Shown: piece after piece, positions 16,637 to 24,055 of the stretch
Numbering within the stretch: position 1 is the first letter of the stretch
How the letters are laid out: the number at the start of each line of letters is the position of its first letter
Assembly: GCA_021783135.1 (NCBI GenBank)
Contig: JAJXUE010000005.1
Coordinates: 44,030-108,029 of the forward strand
Direction: 5' to 3'
DNA: 64,000 nucleotides
DNA from: Bacillota bacterium
GTDB lineage: Bacteria > Bacillota > Desulfitobacteriia > Desulfitobacteriales > JAJXUE01
Translations under genes and position numbers: made by a program
Notes under the pieces: model-generated
What the model saw: the letters and a program-made list of their open reading frames with translations, nothing else
The model's database searches: none
Told to the model about the DNA's origin: nothing

Positions 16637-17272
16637 TTATGGGTTTACTAGTTTGGACGGTACGGAGAAAGGAGCAATCCCACCAATTTGAGTTATTTCG
16701 AAGTCGGCCCCCACACTTTTGTCACTTAAAAGGACTCCTGTTGAGTTAGATAGGGCAATTTGATAAGTTTGTGTGACCTGCGGTTGGCCTAAGTAGATGG
16801 TATAAGCGGTTGCTGACGTACCGGCGACTTTGAGCGATCCTGTTTGCTTAACGTGTGTGCCTGACGCTTTTAAAAGTCCCTTGAGCTGGGCAACTACACC
16901 TCTAAAGGGATAGTTTGAGCCAACGCCGCCTTTAGTCCAGCCAAGAGATTTCATATACGTGTATACTTGGTTGTGAATATAGATAGTCTTAAATGAATTA
17001 AAATCAACTTCGTAATTTGTGGGATTTGCTACTTTCCCTATTAAAGTCATTGGCGTTGCGCCGCCTGAGATTTTGTAGGTGAAAGCGTAGTTGGTCATAT
17101 TGCCAAGCTTAGCTAAAGCGGCAGGGGCTGGAAATTCGCTGGCATGGCCGGTATTTGGGTTTGCTGAGTTAGTCTGAGAGGGGGACTTTGCGGAGTTGTT
17201 ACTACAGCCTGTGATGAAAAGGGTAAGACCGAGCGAGAGAAGAACAAGCAACCCGGTGCGATGTACATCCAT
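16637..17272 (-). CDS. Predicted lipoprotein, 211 aa, unknown function
   Basis: Secreted, lipid-anchored protein. The signal sequence (LLVLLSLGLTLFI) ends in the lipobox ITGC with Cys23, followed by a Ser/Asn/Thr-rich linker to about residue 45. The remainder is beta-rich (YAFTYKISGG, YEVDFNSFKTIYIHNQVYTYM, TAYTIYLGQPQVTQTYQIALS), which suggests a LolA/LppX-like half-barrel that carries a lipid or senses the envelope. This fold guess is inference. ATG 17272 has AGGAGG-like AAAAGGAGG upstream. It is divergent from the yvl-like operon across an AT-rich 220-bp gap holding a long palindrome. Confidence 0.85.
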   Translation of the reverse strand: MDVHRTGLLVLLSLGLTLFITGCSNNSAKSPSQTNSANPNTGHASEFPAPAALAKLGNMTNYAFTYKISGGATPMTLIGKVANPTNYEVDFNSFKTIYIHNQVYTYMKSLGWTKGGVGSNYPFRGVVAQLKGLLKASGTHVKQTGSLKVAGTSATAYTIYLGQPQVTQTYQIALSNSTGVLLSDKSVGADFEITQIGGIAPFSVPSKLVNP

Positions 17273-17383
17273 TCAAATTTTCCTCCTTTTCTGACGGTGT
17301 ATGTGTCGTTTTTCGACAAATACTGCTATTATCCTCTTCTAAAGAAAATTATTCTATTGTACACACGAAGGGCTGCGCATAAG

Positions 17384-17419
17384 ATAATATTAATATATTA
17401 TCAAATATATTAATATTAT
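17384..17419. promoter_or_regulatory. AT-only 16-bp perfect inverted repeat
   Basis: Arms 17384-17399 and 17404-17419 are perfectly complementary, contain no G or C, and flank a 4-nt ATCA loop. The repeat lies between the divergent lipoprotein gene and the DUF2089 gene. It could be an operator or cruciform-prone element. The wider stretch 17380-17470 is nearly all A and T. Confidence 0.55.
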
Positions 17420-17498
17420 AATTAAAATAATTAACACCACAATTGACTAAATTAATATTAAGTGATATTCTTGAGGCAACATTTAGGGAGATTTGCTT

Positions 17499-17900
17499 TT
17501 GGAGGTGAGTGGTATCAACTACAAAGCACCTGGTCTGTGTCCAGTATGTGGTCATGGCTTAAATATCAGCCGGCTAACCTGCAAAAATTGCAGTACACAA
17601 ATCGAAGGGAATTTTAGTTCCTGTAAATTTTGTCAACTGCCCATCGAGCAGATTGAATTTGTTGAGGTGTTCATTAAGTGCCGGGGTAATATCAAAGATG
17701 TGGAAAAGGAACTGGGGATTTCTTATCCCACGGTGCGTGGGCGCTTGGATGCCGTAATTCAAGCTTTAGGTTTTGACGTGGAAAAAACTGACCGTGAGGC
17801 CGAGAGTAAGCGCCGGAGTGAGGTTTTGGCCGCCTTGGAACGTGGCGAAATTTCTTCCCAGGAAGCAGCCCAACAGCTCAAGAAGCTTGCAAACAAATGA
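17499..17900 (+). CDS. DUF2089-family zinc-ribbon/HTH regulator
   Basis: Predicted DNA-binding regulator. A four-Cys zinc ribbon (CPVCG and CKNC) is followed by a second Cys pair (CKFC) and a helix-turn-helix-like core (EFVEVFIKCRGNIKDVEKELGISYPTVRGRLD is the family's hallmark zone). The last 30 residues are an acidic helix with EISSQEAAQQLKKL. Start is uncertain. TTG 17499 has AGGGAG at 17485-17490. A stronger GGAGGTGA (17501-17508) points to an ATC at 17514, where relatives of the family usually begin (NYKAP). It heads a four-gene operon with YvlB-like and YvlD-like products and may regulate it. Confidence 0.88.
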   Translation: MEVSGINYKAPGLCPVCGHGLNISRLTCKNCSTQIEGNFSSCKFCQLPIEQIEFVEVFIKCRGNIKDVEKELGISYPTVRGRLDAVIQALGFDVEKTDREAESKRRSEVLAALERGEISSQEAAQQLKKLANK

Positions 17901-17914
17901 AGGGAGTGTCGCAG

Positions 17915-18331
17915 ATGAGCAATGAGAAACTCAAGATTTTAGAGATGGTTGAACAGGGTAAAATAACCGCGACTGAAGGCATGGAACTACTTAAGGTAAT
18001 TGATGACACCGATCAAAGTAGCGGAGGAGCAGGTGAAATGTCCAACCGGTTCCTCCGGGTTCGTGTGGAGGGGGACAAAATAGCCAAAGTTAATGTAAAT
18101 ATTCCCCTTAGTTTGATTAGATCGGCGGCAAAACTAGTCAATATCGCAATGGGCTTTGTTCCGCCCGAAGCTAAGGCGGAAATGGAGCGCAAAGGTATCA
18201 ACCTAGCCGAATTGGACCTGAATGAAATTGTCGCTGCTATCCAAGAAGGTGCATCTGACGGCAAACTAGTCGACGTCGATGTCGATGATGACCACGAAGG
18301 AAGGATTAAAGTTGAAGTATTTGTGGACTAG
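17915..18331 (+). CDS. YvlB/SHOCT-like domain protein
   Basis: Cytoplasmic protein of 138 aa. The N-terminal helical SHOCT-like segment (EKLKILEMVEQGKITATEGMELL) is typical of YvlB-type proteins. A beta-rich middle is followed by an acidic C-terminus (VDVDVDDDHEGRIKVEVF). AAGGGAG (17900-17906) favours ATG 17915 over the in-frame ATG 17897. In Bacillus subtilis yvlB lies in the sigma-W-controlled yvl envelope-stress operon, and the similar order here supports an envelope role. Function is not established for the family. Confidence 0.82.
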   Translation: MSNEKLKILEMVEQGKITATEGMELLKVIDDTDQSSGGAGEMSNRFLRVRVEGDKIAKVNVNIPLSLIRSAAKLVNIAMGFVPPEAKAEMERKGINLAELDLNEIVAAIQEGASDGKLVDVDVDDDHEGRIKVEVFVD

Positions 18332-18656
18332 GCAGCACCGTAATTACCTATTGCTGGTGCGGATACACCTTCGGGGCAAGCAAAAAATAACCCTCCCAAT
18401 TTCGCTTTGGGCGTTGGAAGAGAGTCTGCGTGCTTTGCACGATGTTGTAGGGCTAGGGCAGTCTCTGTTGCGCTACGGGAGTAAACGGCTGAGCGACAAG
18501 TCCAAACACAAGTGGATAGCATATGTGGCCGCGCTCCCAACCCAAGCACCGCTAGATTTAGGCCTGGAAATACTGTCGGATTTGCGCAAGCAAGACAGAT
18601 TTCGCCTCGCAGAAATAGAAGAGTATAAATATCAAATTCAGGTTGACCTGTTCTGA
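18312..18656 (+). CDS. Hypothetical protein between yvlB- and yvlD-like genes
   Basis: Not recognised. It is 114 aa, basic (many Arg and Lys), soluble, with beta then alpha character (NYLLLVRIHLRGKQKITLPISL, then ALEESLRALHDVV). The start is TTG 18312, overlapping the 3' end of the preceding gene, with AAGGAAGGA just upstream inside that gene. This position replaces yvlC of the Bacillus operon but does not look like a PspC-domain protein. The overlap on both sides implies tight coupling within the operon. Confidence 0.72.
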   Translation: MKYLWTRQHRNYLLLVRIHLRGKQKITLPISLWALEESLRALHDVVGLGQSLLRYGSKRLSDKSKHKWIAYVAALPTQAPLDLGLEILSDLRKQDRFRLAEIEEYKYQIQVDLF

Positions 18657-18669
18657 GGAGGTTACAAAT

Positions 18670-19023
18670 ATGCGCAAAGCCATTTTGGTATCTCTGGCTA
18701 ATATTTTGGCTCTGTTTATCGCGGCCTACTTATTACATGGAGTACACATCAGCAATACAGCGACGTTGGTTTGGGCGGGTGTATTTTTAGGTTTGGTGAA
18801 TTTACTGCTTCGCCCCATCTTGCTCTTGCTAACTTTGCCGATTAATGTTTTGACCCTAGGCCTGTTCACTCTGGTCGTCAATACTTGGATGATCATGCTG
18901 ACAGGATTTTTTACACCCGGGCTTAGTATTCACGGCTTCGGCACGGCATTTTTGACATCGCTTATCGTAACGGTATGTAATTGGGTAACTCGAGATGCTT
19001 ATCGGAAAAAAGATCATTTCTAG
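18670..19023 (+). CDS. YvlD-like phage-holin-family membrane protein
   Basis: Integral membrane protein of 117 aa with about four hydrophobic segments spanning nearly all of it (LVSLANILALFIAAYLL, VWAGVFLGLVNLLL, LPINVLTLGLFTLVV). It belongs to the mycobacterial 4-TM phage holin family (YvlD). GAGGAGG at 18654-18660 fixes the start at ATG 18670. It is the last gene of the operon and abuts the converging acetyltransferase gene (stop to stop, no spacer). Likely envelope-stress related by analogy with the Bacillus yvl genes. Confidence 0.88.
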   Translation: MRKAILVSLANILALFIAAYLLHGVHISNTATLVWAGVFLGLVNLLLRPILLLLTLPINVLTLGLFTLVVNTWMIMLTGFFTPGLSIHGFGTAFLTSLIVTVCNWVTRDAYRKKDHF

Positions 19024-19560
19024 TTAAGACCGCAGATATTCTTCGCGTAAAATTCCCATCACAAACTGATCATGGTATTGTCCGTCGCGAAATATTTCCC
19101 GGCGCAAAATTCCTTCCCTTTGAAAACCGCATTTTTCGTAGCATTTTATAGCTCTTGGGTTGAACGAGTATACCAAGAGCTTTACTTTGTTCAGGTTCAT
19201 CTGCTCAAAGATGAATTTAAGTAAGATTTGCATAGCATCAGTGCCCAACCCTTTACCCCAAAAGCCTTTGTCACCGATGAAAATGCCGACCGTAGCTACA
19301 CTGTTTTTCCAATCCACGTTATTTATACCACACCCACCGATATATTTGCCGCCTTGCAATGTTTCGATGGCGAAATTATAGGTATCGTTATAGGCTGAAA
19401 TATTTTCAAACCACTTTTCTTCTTCACCAAGTGTCAAGGGAAAGGGGATTCCCGGCGACAACAGCCGCTTTACCTCAGGATCATTGATATATTCCCAAGC
19501 TAAGGGAATGTCGCCTCTGCGATAAGCTCTAAGCTTAACCAAATTACCTTGATACATCAT
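19024..19560 (-). CDS. GNAT-family N-acetyltransferase (RimJ/RimL-like)
   Basis: Acetyl-CoA-dependent transferase of 178 aa. The acetyl-CoA loop appears as KGFWGKGLGTDAM, preceded by the beta strands NFAIETLQGGKYIGGCGI. The later NPRAIKCYEKCGF is the conserved GNAT C-terminal motif. Members acetylate protein N-termini, spermidine or drugs; the substrate is unknown here. AAGGAGG lies upstream of ATG 19560. It ends exactly at the end of the yvlD-like gene on the other strand. Confidence 0.93.
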   Translation of the reverse strand: MMYQGNLVKLRAYRRGDIPLAWEYINDPEVKRLLSPGIPFPLTLGEEEKWFENISAYNDTYNFAIETLQGGKYIGGCGINNVDWKNSVATVGIFIGDKGFWGKGLGTDAMQILLKFIFEQMNLNKVKLLVYSFNPRAIKCYEKCGFQREGILRREIFRDGQYHDQFVMGILREEYLRS

Positions 19561-19626
19561 AATCCTCCTTTAGTAGCCCTAATTACTTGCTAATTCTTTT
19601 CGCCGCTGGCCGGATAATACCTGCAT

Positions 19627-19672
19627 AATAGTAAAACCCCAATCCGCCTTGTCGGATTGAGGTTTTACTATT
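19627..19672 (-). terminator. Terminator after aminotransferase gene
   Basis: Arms 19627-19646 and 19653-19672 pair over 20 bp with one mismatch around a 6-nt loop. The stem ends in a T-rich ACTATT segment on the minus strand. Confidence 0.82.
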
Positions 19673-19710
19673 GCGTTGAAGCGCAAAATCGTAAGTATAG
19701 GGGCTAACTG

Positions 19711-20874
19711 CTAGAGCGTGGTCAAAAAATCTTTAATCCGAGACATTGCTTCTTTGAGATGAGGAGTGGAGGTAGCATAGGAGCAGCGGATGTGTCCTTC
19801 GCCGGAGCTGCCAAAGGCCGTGCCCGGGACTACCGCTACTTTGGCCTCCAGAACAAGTCTCTCCGCAAAGTCAGCGGAGCTAAGTCCTGTGGCCTTAATG
19901 GACGGAAAGACGTAGAAAGCCCCTTTGGGTTCAAAGCAATCTAAGCCCATTTCGCGCAAGGCAGCCACGACAAAGCGCCTTCTCTGATCATATGTGGTGA
20001 CCATACGTTTTTTCTCCGTCTCACCGTTGCGTAGAGCTTCTAATGCTGCCATTTGCCCCATTACCGGTGCACAGAGCATAGTATACTGGTGAATTTTGAC
20101 CATGGCAGCCAAAAAATCGGCATTTGTGGCAACATATCCGATTCGCCAACCGGTCATCGCAAAGGCTTTCGAAAACCCGCTTAATAACACGGTGCGATCG
20201 CGCATCCCAGGCAAGGCGGCAAAGGAAACCGGCTTACCCTCGTATGTCAATTCGGCATAAATTTCGTCAGACACCACGATAAGATTATGCCGTTCCACGA
20301 TTTCTGCCACGGACAGCAACTCGGACTCAGTCATGACTGCGCCGGTTGGATTGTTAGGATAACACAGCACCAATACTTTGGTTCGCGGCGTGATTAAAGA
20401 CTCAAGTACTGCAGGATTAAGCTTGAATTCTTCCTCGGCACGGGTGGGTACACTGATGGCACGCCCTCCGGCTAGGGTTACGCATGGCATGTACGATACA
20501 TAAGAAGGATCGGGAATCAAAACTTCGTCCCCAGGGCACAGCAGGGTACGCATGGCCAAGTCTACACCTTCACTTGCTCCTACTGTTACGAGTATTTCGC
20601 GTTTGGGGTCATATCTGAGAGCAAAATTCTTAGCCAGATAGTTAACAATTTCTTCGCGTAATTCGAGCAAGCCGTGGTTGGACGTATACATGGTATAGCC
20701 TTTTTCCAGGGAGTACATACACGCTTCACGAATGTGCCAAGGTGTGACAAAGTCAGGCTCACCTACACCTAAAGATATTACACCCTTAGTTTCAGCTACC
20801 AAATCGAAAAATCTGCGGATACCGGACGGCGGAAGCTCCCTGACTACCGGGGCAATAAAAGATGCAGGGTTCAT
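19711..20874 (-). CDS. Class I/II PLP-dependent aminotransferase
   Basis: Transfers amino groups using pyridoxal phosphate. Typical fold-type-I signals are YPNNPTGA (about residue 170), VVSDEIYAELTY, the Schiff-base lysine in SGFSKAFAMTGWRIGY and the substrate Arg in GEGHIRCSYA. The length of 387 aa is normal. It overlaps the Lrp-family regulator by 4 bp (ATGA), so the pair is one transcript. In Firmicutes this pair often handles aromatic or branched-chain amino acids, but specificity cannot be read here. Confidence 0.93.
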   Translation of the reverse strand: MNPASFIAPVVRELPPSGIRRFFDLVAETKGVISLGVGEPDFVTPWHIREACMYSLEKGYTMYTSNHGLLELREEIVNYLAKNFALRYDPKREILVTVGASEGVDLAMRTLLCPGDEVLIPDPSYVSYMPCVTLAGGRAISVPTRAEEEFKLNPAVLESLITPRTKVLVLCYPNNPTGAVMTESELLSVAEIVERHNLIVVSDEIYAELTYEGKPVSFAALPGMRDRTVLLSGFSKAFAMTGWRIGYVATNADFLAAMVKIHQYTMLCAPVMGQMAALEALRNGETEKKRMVTTYDQRRRFVVAALREMGLDCFEPKGAFYVFPSIKATGLSSADFAERLVLEAKVAVVPGTAFGSSGEGHIRCSYATSTPHLKEAMSRIKDFLTTL

Positions 20875-21365
20875 GGCGATACTATCAGACGGTGATCATC
20901 TTCCTTATCTTCAAAGATGACGCCGTCTTGTTTGTACTTCTTCAAGACAAAGTGGGTAGCAGTACTTTGTACATATTCAAGGGTGGCAAGTTTTTCCGCC
21001 ACAAACAGTGCCACGTCTTTCATATTTTTGCCCTCCACCAGCACGGTTAAGTCAAAACCGCCTGACATGAGAAAAACACTCTTTACATCGGGAAAACGAT
21101 AAATGCGTTCCGCAACGGTATCAAAACCTACTTCACGCTGCGGTACAACCTTGACTTCGATCAAAGCTGTGACGATTTCCTCTCCTGCTTTTTCCCAGTT
21201 AATCAAGGTATTGTATTTTACAATAACATTAGATTCTTCCATTTCACGGATAAAGTTAGTTACTTCTTCTACAGGCAGGCAGAGCATTGCTGCAATGTCC
21301 TCGGGTGCTAAACGGTTGTTTTCGGCCAAAATTGCTAAAATTGAGCGTTTGGTTGCTTCCGTCAT
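20871..21365 (-). CDS. Lrp/AsnC-family transcriptional regulator
   Basis: Amino-acid-responsive DNA-binding protein. N-terminal winged helix-turn-helix (KRSILAILAENNRLAPEDIAAML), then a RAM/ligand-binding domain (TALIEVKVVPQREVGFDTVAERI and KSVFLMSGGFDLTVLVEG). At 164 aa it is typical for the family. It probably controls itself and the downstream aminotransferase in response to an amino acid. The ATG at 21365 follows a GGGGGATGAG site. The effector is unknown. Confidence 0.92.
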   Translation of the reverse strand: MTEATKRSILAILAENNRLAPEDIAAMLCLPVEEVTNFIREMEESNVIVKYNTLINWEKAGEEIVTALIEVKVVPQREVGFDTVAERIYRFPDVKSVFLMSGGFDLTVLVEGKNMKDVALFVAEKLATLEYVQSTATHFVLKKYKQDGVIFEDKEDDHRLIVSP

Positions 21366-21530
21366 TTCTCATCCCCCTGTGCTTAAACACTTATAGTAAT
21401 TATCGATTATTATACAGCAGTAACTTTACTTAAGCTAGAGTAAAAATCGGGTAGGAACTGCAACATTCAAAAGCCGCCCTGACGCACCCCGCTATGAGTG
21501 GTGAGGACGGTTTTGGTCAGTGCTACGTAA

Positions 21531-23456
21531 TTATTCCGCTTGCTTGGTATAATTCAACAGACCGCCGGCCAAGAGAATTGTAGCTTGCCGTAAGGATAGG
21601 TTGTGAGCGGCTTGCACCTCTTGCCCCTTAGTCTTATTAAGCAGCGCAACAGGTTTATCTCTGGTCAGGGCTGCAATCAGGCCGCATACCTCAAGGATAT
21701 CGCCCTGTTCTATTGTCGCATAGTCAGCCTCGTCGACTAAGGTGAGCGGTAAAATGCCAAAGTTGATCAGATTGGCACGATGAATACGGGCAAAAGATTT
21801 AGCTAGAACTACTTTGATGCCAAGGTACATTGGCGCTAGCGCGGCGTGTTCACGACTGGAGCCCTGCCCGTAGTTATGTCCCCCGACAATAATTCCGCCG
21901 GTCGAGTTAAGAGCCCGTTCCGCGAACGCAGGGTCGACTGCATTAAACACGTAGCGTGATATTGCAGGGATATTTGAGCGTAAAGGCAAAATTTTTGAAC
22001 CGGCTGGCATAATATGGTCAGTCGTGATATTATCGCCGGCCTTGAGTAAAACCGGCAAGGCCAGACTATCTGGCATTGGTTGAGCGAGCGGTAAAGGTTT
22101 GATATTCGGTCCGCGGCGAACCTCGACTGAATCTGGGTCGCCAGAAGGTGCTAAAATCATACTATCATCAAGCAAAAAGAGTTGAGGCTGCTCAATCAGC
22201 GGGAACTCAGCCAACGCACGGGGGTCGGTAAGATAACCTGTTAAGGCTGCCGCTGCTGCAGCTTCCGGACTGGTCAGATAAATACCGGCGTCGGCCGTAC
22301 CGCTGCGTCCTTCGAAGTTACGGTTAAAGGTGCGAACGGAAACTGCGCCCGAACAGGGTGACTGTCCCATGCCGATACATGGGCCGCAGGCAGATTCTAG
22401 AATTCGCGCGCCGGAGGCAATCAAATCAGCCAAGGCGCCGTTACGTGCTAACATCTCAAATACTTGCTTTGAACCAGGTGATATGACCAGACTCGTGTTG
22501 GCGTTAATCGCTTTACCTTTTAGTATCGCTGCTACACGCATCAAATCGGTATACGAGGAATTGGTACAACTGCCAATTGCAACTTGATCTACCTTAAGTG
22601 AGGGTAAATCTTTGATGCGGCAAACGTTATCGGGGCTGTGCGGTTGGGCGACCATTGGCTCTAAAGTCGCAAGCTCAAGCTCCAAGACCGCGCTATAAGC
22701 TGCACCCGGGTCGGCCTCTAAGGCAAGCCAATCAGTTGGTCGCCCTTGCGCTGTGAGGAAGGCTAGGGTTACCGCATCACTCGGGAAGACAGAGGTGGTA
22801 CACCCAAGTTCCGCGCCCATGTTGGTAATGGTCGCTCTTTCCGGAACGGAAAGGCTGCTTACTCCCGGACCGCTATACTCAAGAACTTTGCCGACTCCGC
22901 CTTTAACGCTAAGTCGGCGTAGAACTTCTAATATTACATCTTTGGCCGAAACCCAAGGCTGCAATTTTCCGGTAAGATGGACATTCACTACTTGCGGCAT
23001 TGTAAGGAAGAAGGCGCCCCCCCCCATAGCGACAGCTACATCCAACCCACCAGCACCAATTGCCAGCATCCCTATTCCACCACCGGTCGGCGTGTGGCTG
23101 TCTGAACCTAATAAGGTTGCACCCGGCTTGCCGAAACGCTCAAGGTGAACCTGATGGCAAATGCCATTTCCCGGGCGTGAGAAGTAGATGCCGTGCTTTG
23201 ACGCTACTGTTTGCAAAAAAAGGTGGTCATCTGCGTTTTCAAAGCCGGTTTGCAGGGTGTTGTGGTCAACATAGCTGACGGATATTTCCGTCTTTACTGT
23301 GGGTATTTGCATTGCTTCGAATTGCAAATAAGCCATGGTGCCGGTAGCATCTTGGGTAAGCGTTTGGTCAATGCGCAAAGCTATTTCTTCACCTGGCTTC
23401 ATTTCGCCTGAAACCAAATGCGCTGCAATTATCTTTTCCGTTAAATTTTGTGGCAT
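21531..23456 (-). CDS. Aconitate hydratase
   Basis: Interconverts citrate and isocitrate using a [4Fe-4S] cluster. The three cluster ligands sit in GSCTNSSYTDL and ACGPCIGMG. The substrate motifs SDSHTPTGGGIGMLAIGAGGLD and NYGQGSSREHAAL (domain 4) are also clear. At 641 aa it is the short mitochondrial-type/anaerobe form, not the 900-residue AcnA. AAAGGAGG precedes ATG 23456. It is monocistronic. Two TGTATACA palindromes lie upstream and may be operators. Together with the 2-oxoacid oxidoreductase at 49-51.6 kb it fits an incomplete TCA pathway. Confidence 0.95.
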   Translation of the reverse strand: MPQNLTEKIIAAHLVSGEMKPGEEIALRIDQTLTQDATGTMAYLQFEAMQIPTVKTEISVSYVDHNTLQTGFENADDHLFLQTVASKHGIYFSRPGNGICHQVHLERFGKPGATLLGSDSHTPTGGGIGMLAIGAGGLDVAVAMGGGAFFLTMPQVVNVHLTGKLQPWVSAKDVILEVLRRLSVKGGVGKVLEYSGPGVSSLSVPERATITNMGAELGCTTSVFPSDAVTLAFLTAQGRPTDWLALEADPGAAYSAVLELELATLEPMVAQPHSPDNVCRIKDLPSLKVDQVAIGSCTNSSYTDLMRVAAILKGKAINANTSLVISPGSKQVFEMLARNGALADLIASGARILESACGPCIGMGQSPCSGAVSVRTFNRNFEGRSGTADAGIYLTSPEAAAAAALTGYLTDPRALAEFPLIEQPQLFLLDDSMILAPSGDPDSVEVRRGPNIKPLPLAQPMPDSLALPVLLKAGDNITTDHIMPAGSKILPLRSNIPAISRYVFNAVDPAFAERALNSTGGIIVGGHNYGQGSSREHAALAPMYLGIKVVLAKSFARIHRANLINFGILPLTLVDEADYATIEQGDILEVCGLIAALTRDKPVALLNKTKGQEVQAAHNLSLRQATILLAGGLLNYTKQAE

Positions 23457-23521
23457 AGGTATACCTCCTTTTACGAGTTAAATTTAACAAAAACACTAAG
23501 GAAGTACCACCCTTTGACTCA

Positions 23522-23595
23522 ATGTATACATAATATCTACATTTTATACTTTCAAACGGTGCCAAGTGTTTTTAAGCCGGGCAATTGTATACAAT
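23522..23595 (-). promoter_or_regulatory. Two TGTATACA palindromes upstream of aconitase
   Basis: ATGTATACAT (23522-23531) and ATTGTATACAAT (23584-23595) share the core TGTATACA. Their centres are 63 bp apart, about six helical turns, in the 177-bp region upstream of the aconitase gene. This is a plausible paired operator for a dimeric repressor such as a GntR-family protein; the family is a guess. Confidence 0.5.
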
Positions 23596-23601
23596 AATAA
23601 G

Positions 23602-23624
23602 CCCCCCACCTGACTGGCGAGGGG
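23602..23624 (-). terminator. Possible terminator after membrane-protein gene
   Basis: On the minus strand CCCC...CC pairs with GG...GGGG through a small internal loop, followed by CTTATTATT. The stem is imperfect. Confidence 0.4.
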
Positions 23625-23633
23625 AGTGTTGAG

Positions 23634-23924
23634 CTATTGTTTTTTGAATTCCGCGTAGAGGTGATCTGCGCGCGGTTCGCCACGATGAATAATTTGTGAA
23701 ATTGGATAAGCTGCTACGGCGATAACGAAGCTGGCTAACAACGCTATTGAGAGAAAGCCGGTAACTAAATCACCTATCCAGTTTAAACGCCAGGCACCAA
23801 TTGCTAACAGTAAACTTACGACCAGGATCCAACCGGCAACATCTCTTACGCTAACGGTCATGCCATCGCCGCGCTTTTCAAAGTTGCGCGTGAGCGAATC
23901 ACGATTATCACTAAATAAAGCCAC
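23634..23924 (-). CDS. Small two-TM membrane protein, unknown
   Basis: Not recognised. The start is placed at GTG 23924, preceded by AAGGAGAG, giving 96 aa; a longer frame reaching back to 24041 lacks a ribosome site and runs into the neighbouring promoter region. An N-terminal polar part (DNRDSLTRNFEKRGDG) is followed by two hydrophobic segments (VAGWILVVSLLLAIGAW and LVTGFLSIALLASFVIAVAAY) and a short basic tail. It is divergent from the cyclophilin lipoprotein gene. Confidence 0.72.
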   Translation of the reverse strand: MALFSDNRDSLTRNFEKRGDGMTVSVRDVAGWILVVSLLLAIGAWRLNWIGDLVTGFLSIALLASFVIAVAAYPISQIIHRGEPRADHLYAEFKKQ

Positions 23925-24055
23925 TATTCTCTCTCCTTTCGATTCTCTATCTATAATGTATTTTAGCAAGTAACTTGTTAGTTGTATAGGCAGGATAATT
24001 GGTATGTGAAAAAGAAATATTAAAAATAGATTTGTCAGCAATGTAGGAGGAAGGA

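Noticed and set aside
21440..21530. Possible terminator after aconitase gene
   Set aside because: The GC-rich arms near 21470-21520 pair only with several mismatches, so it was not listed.
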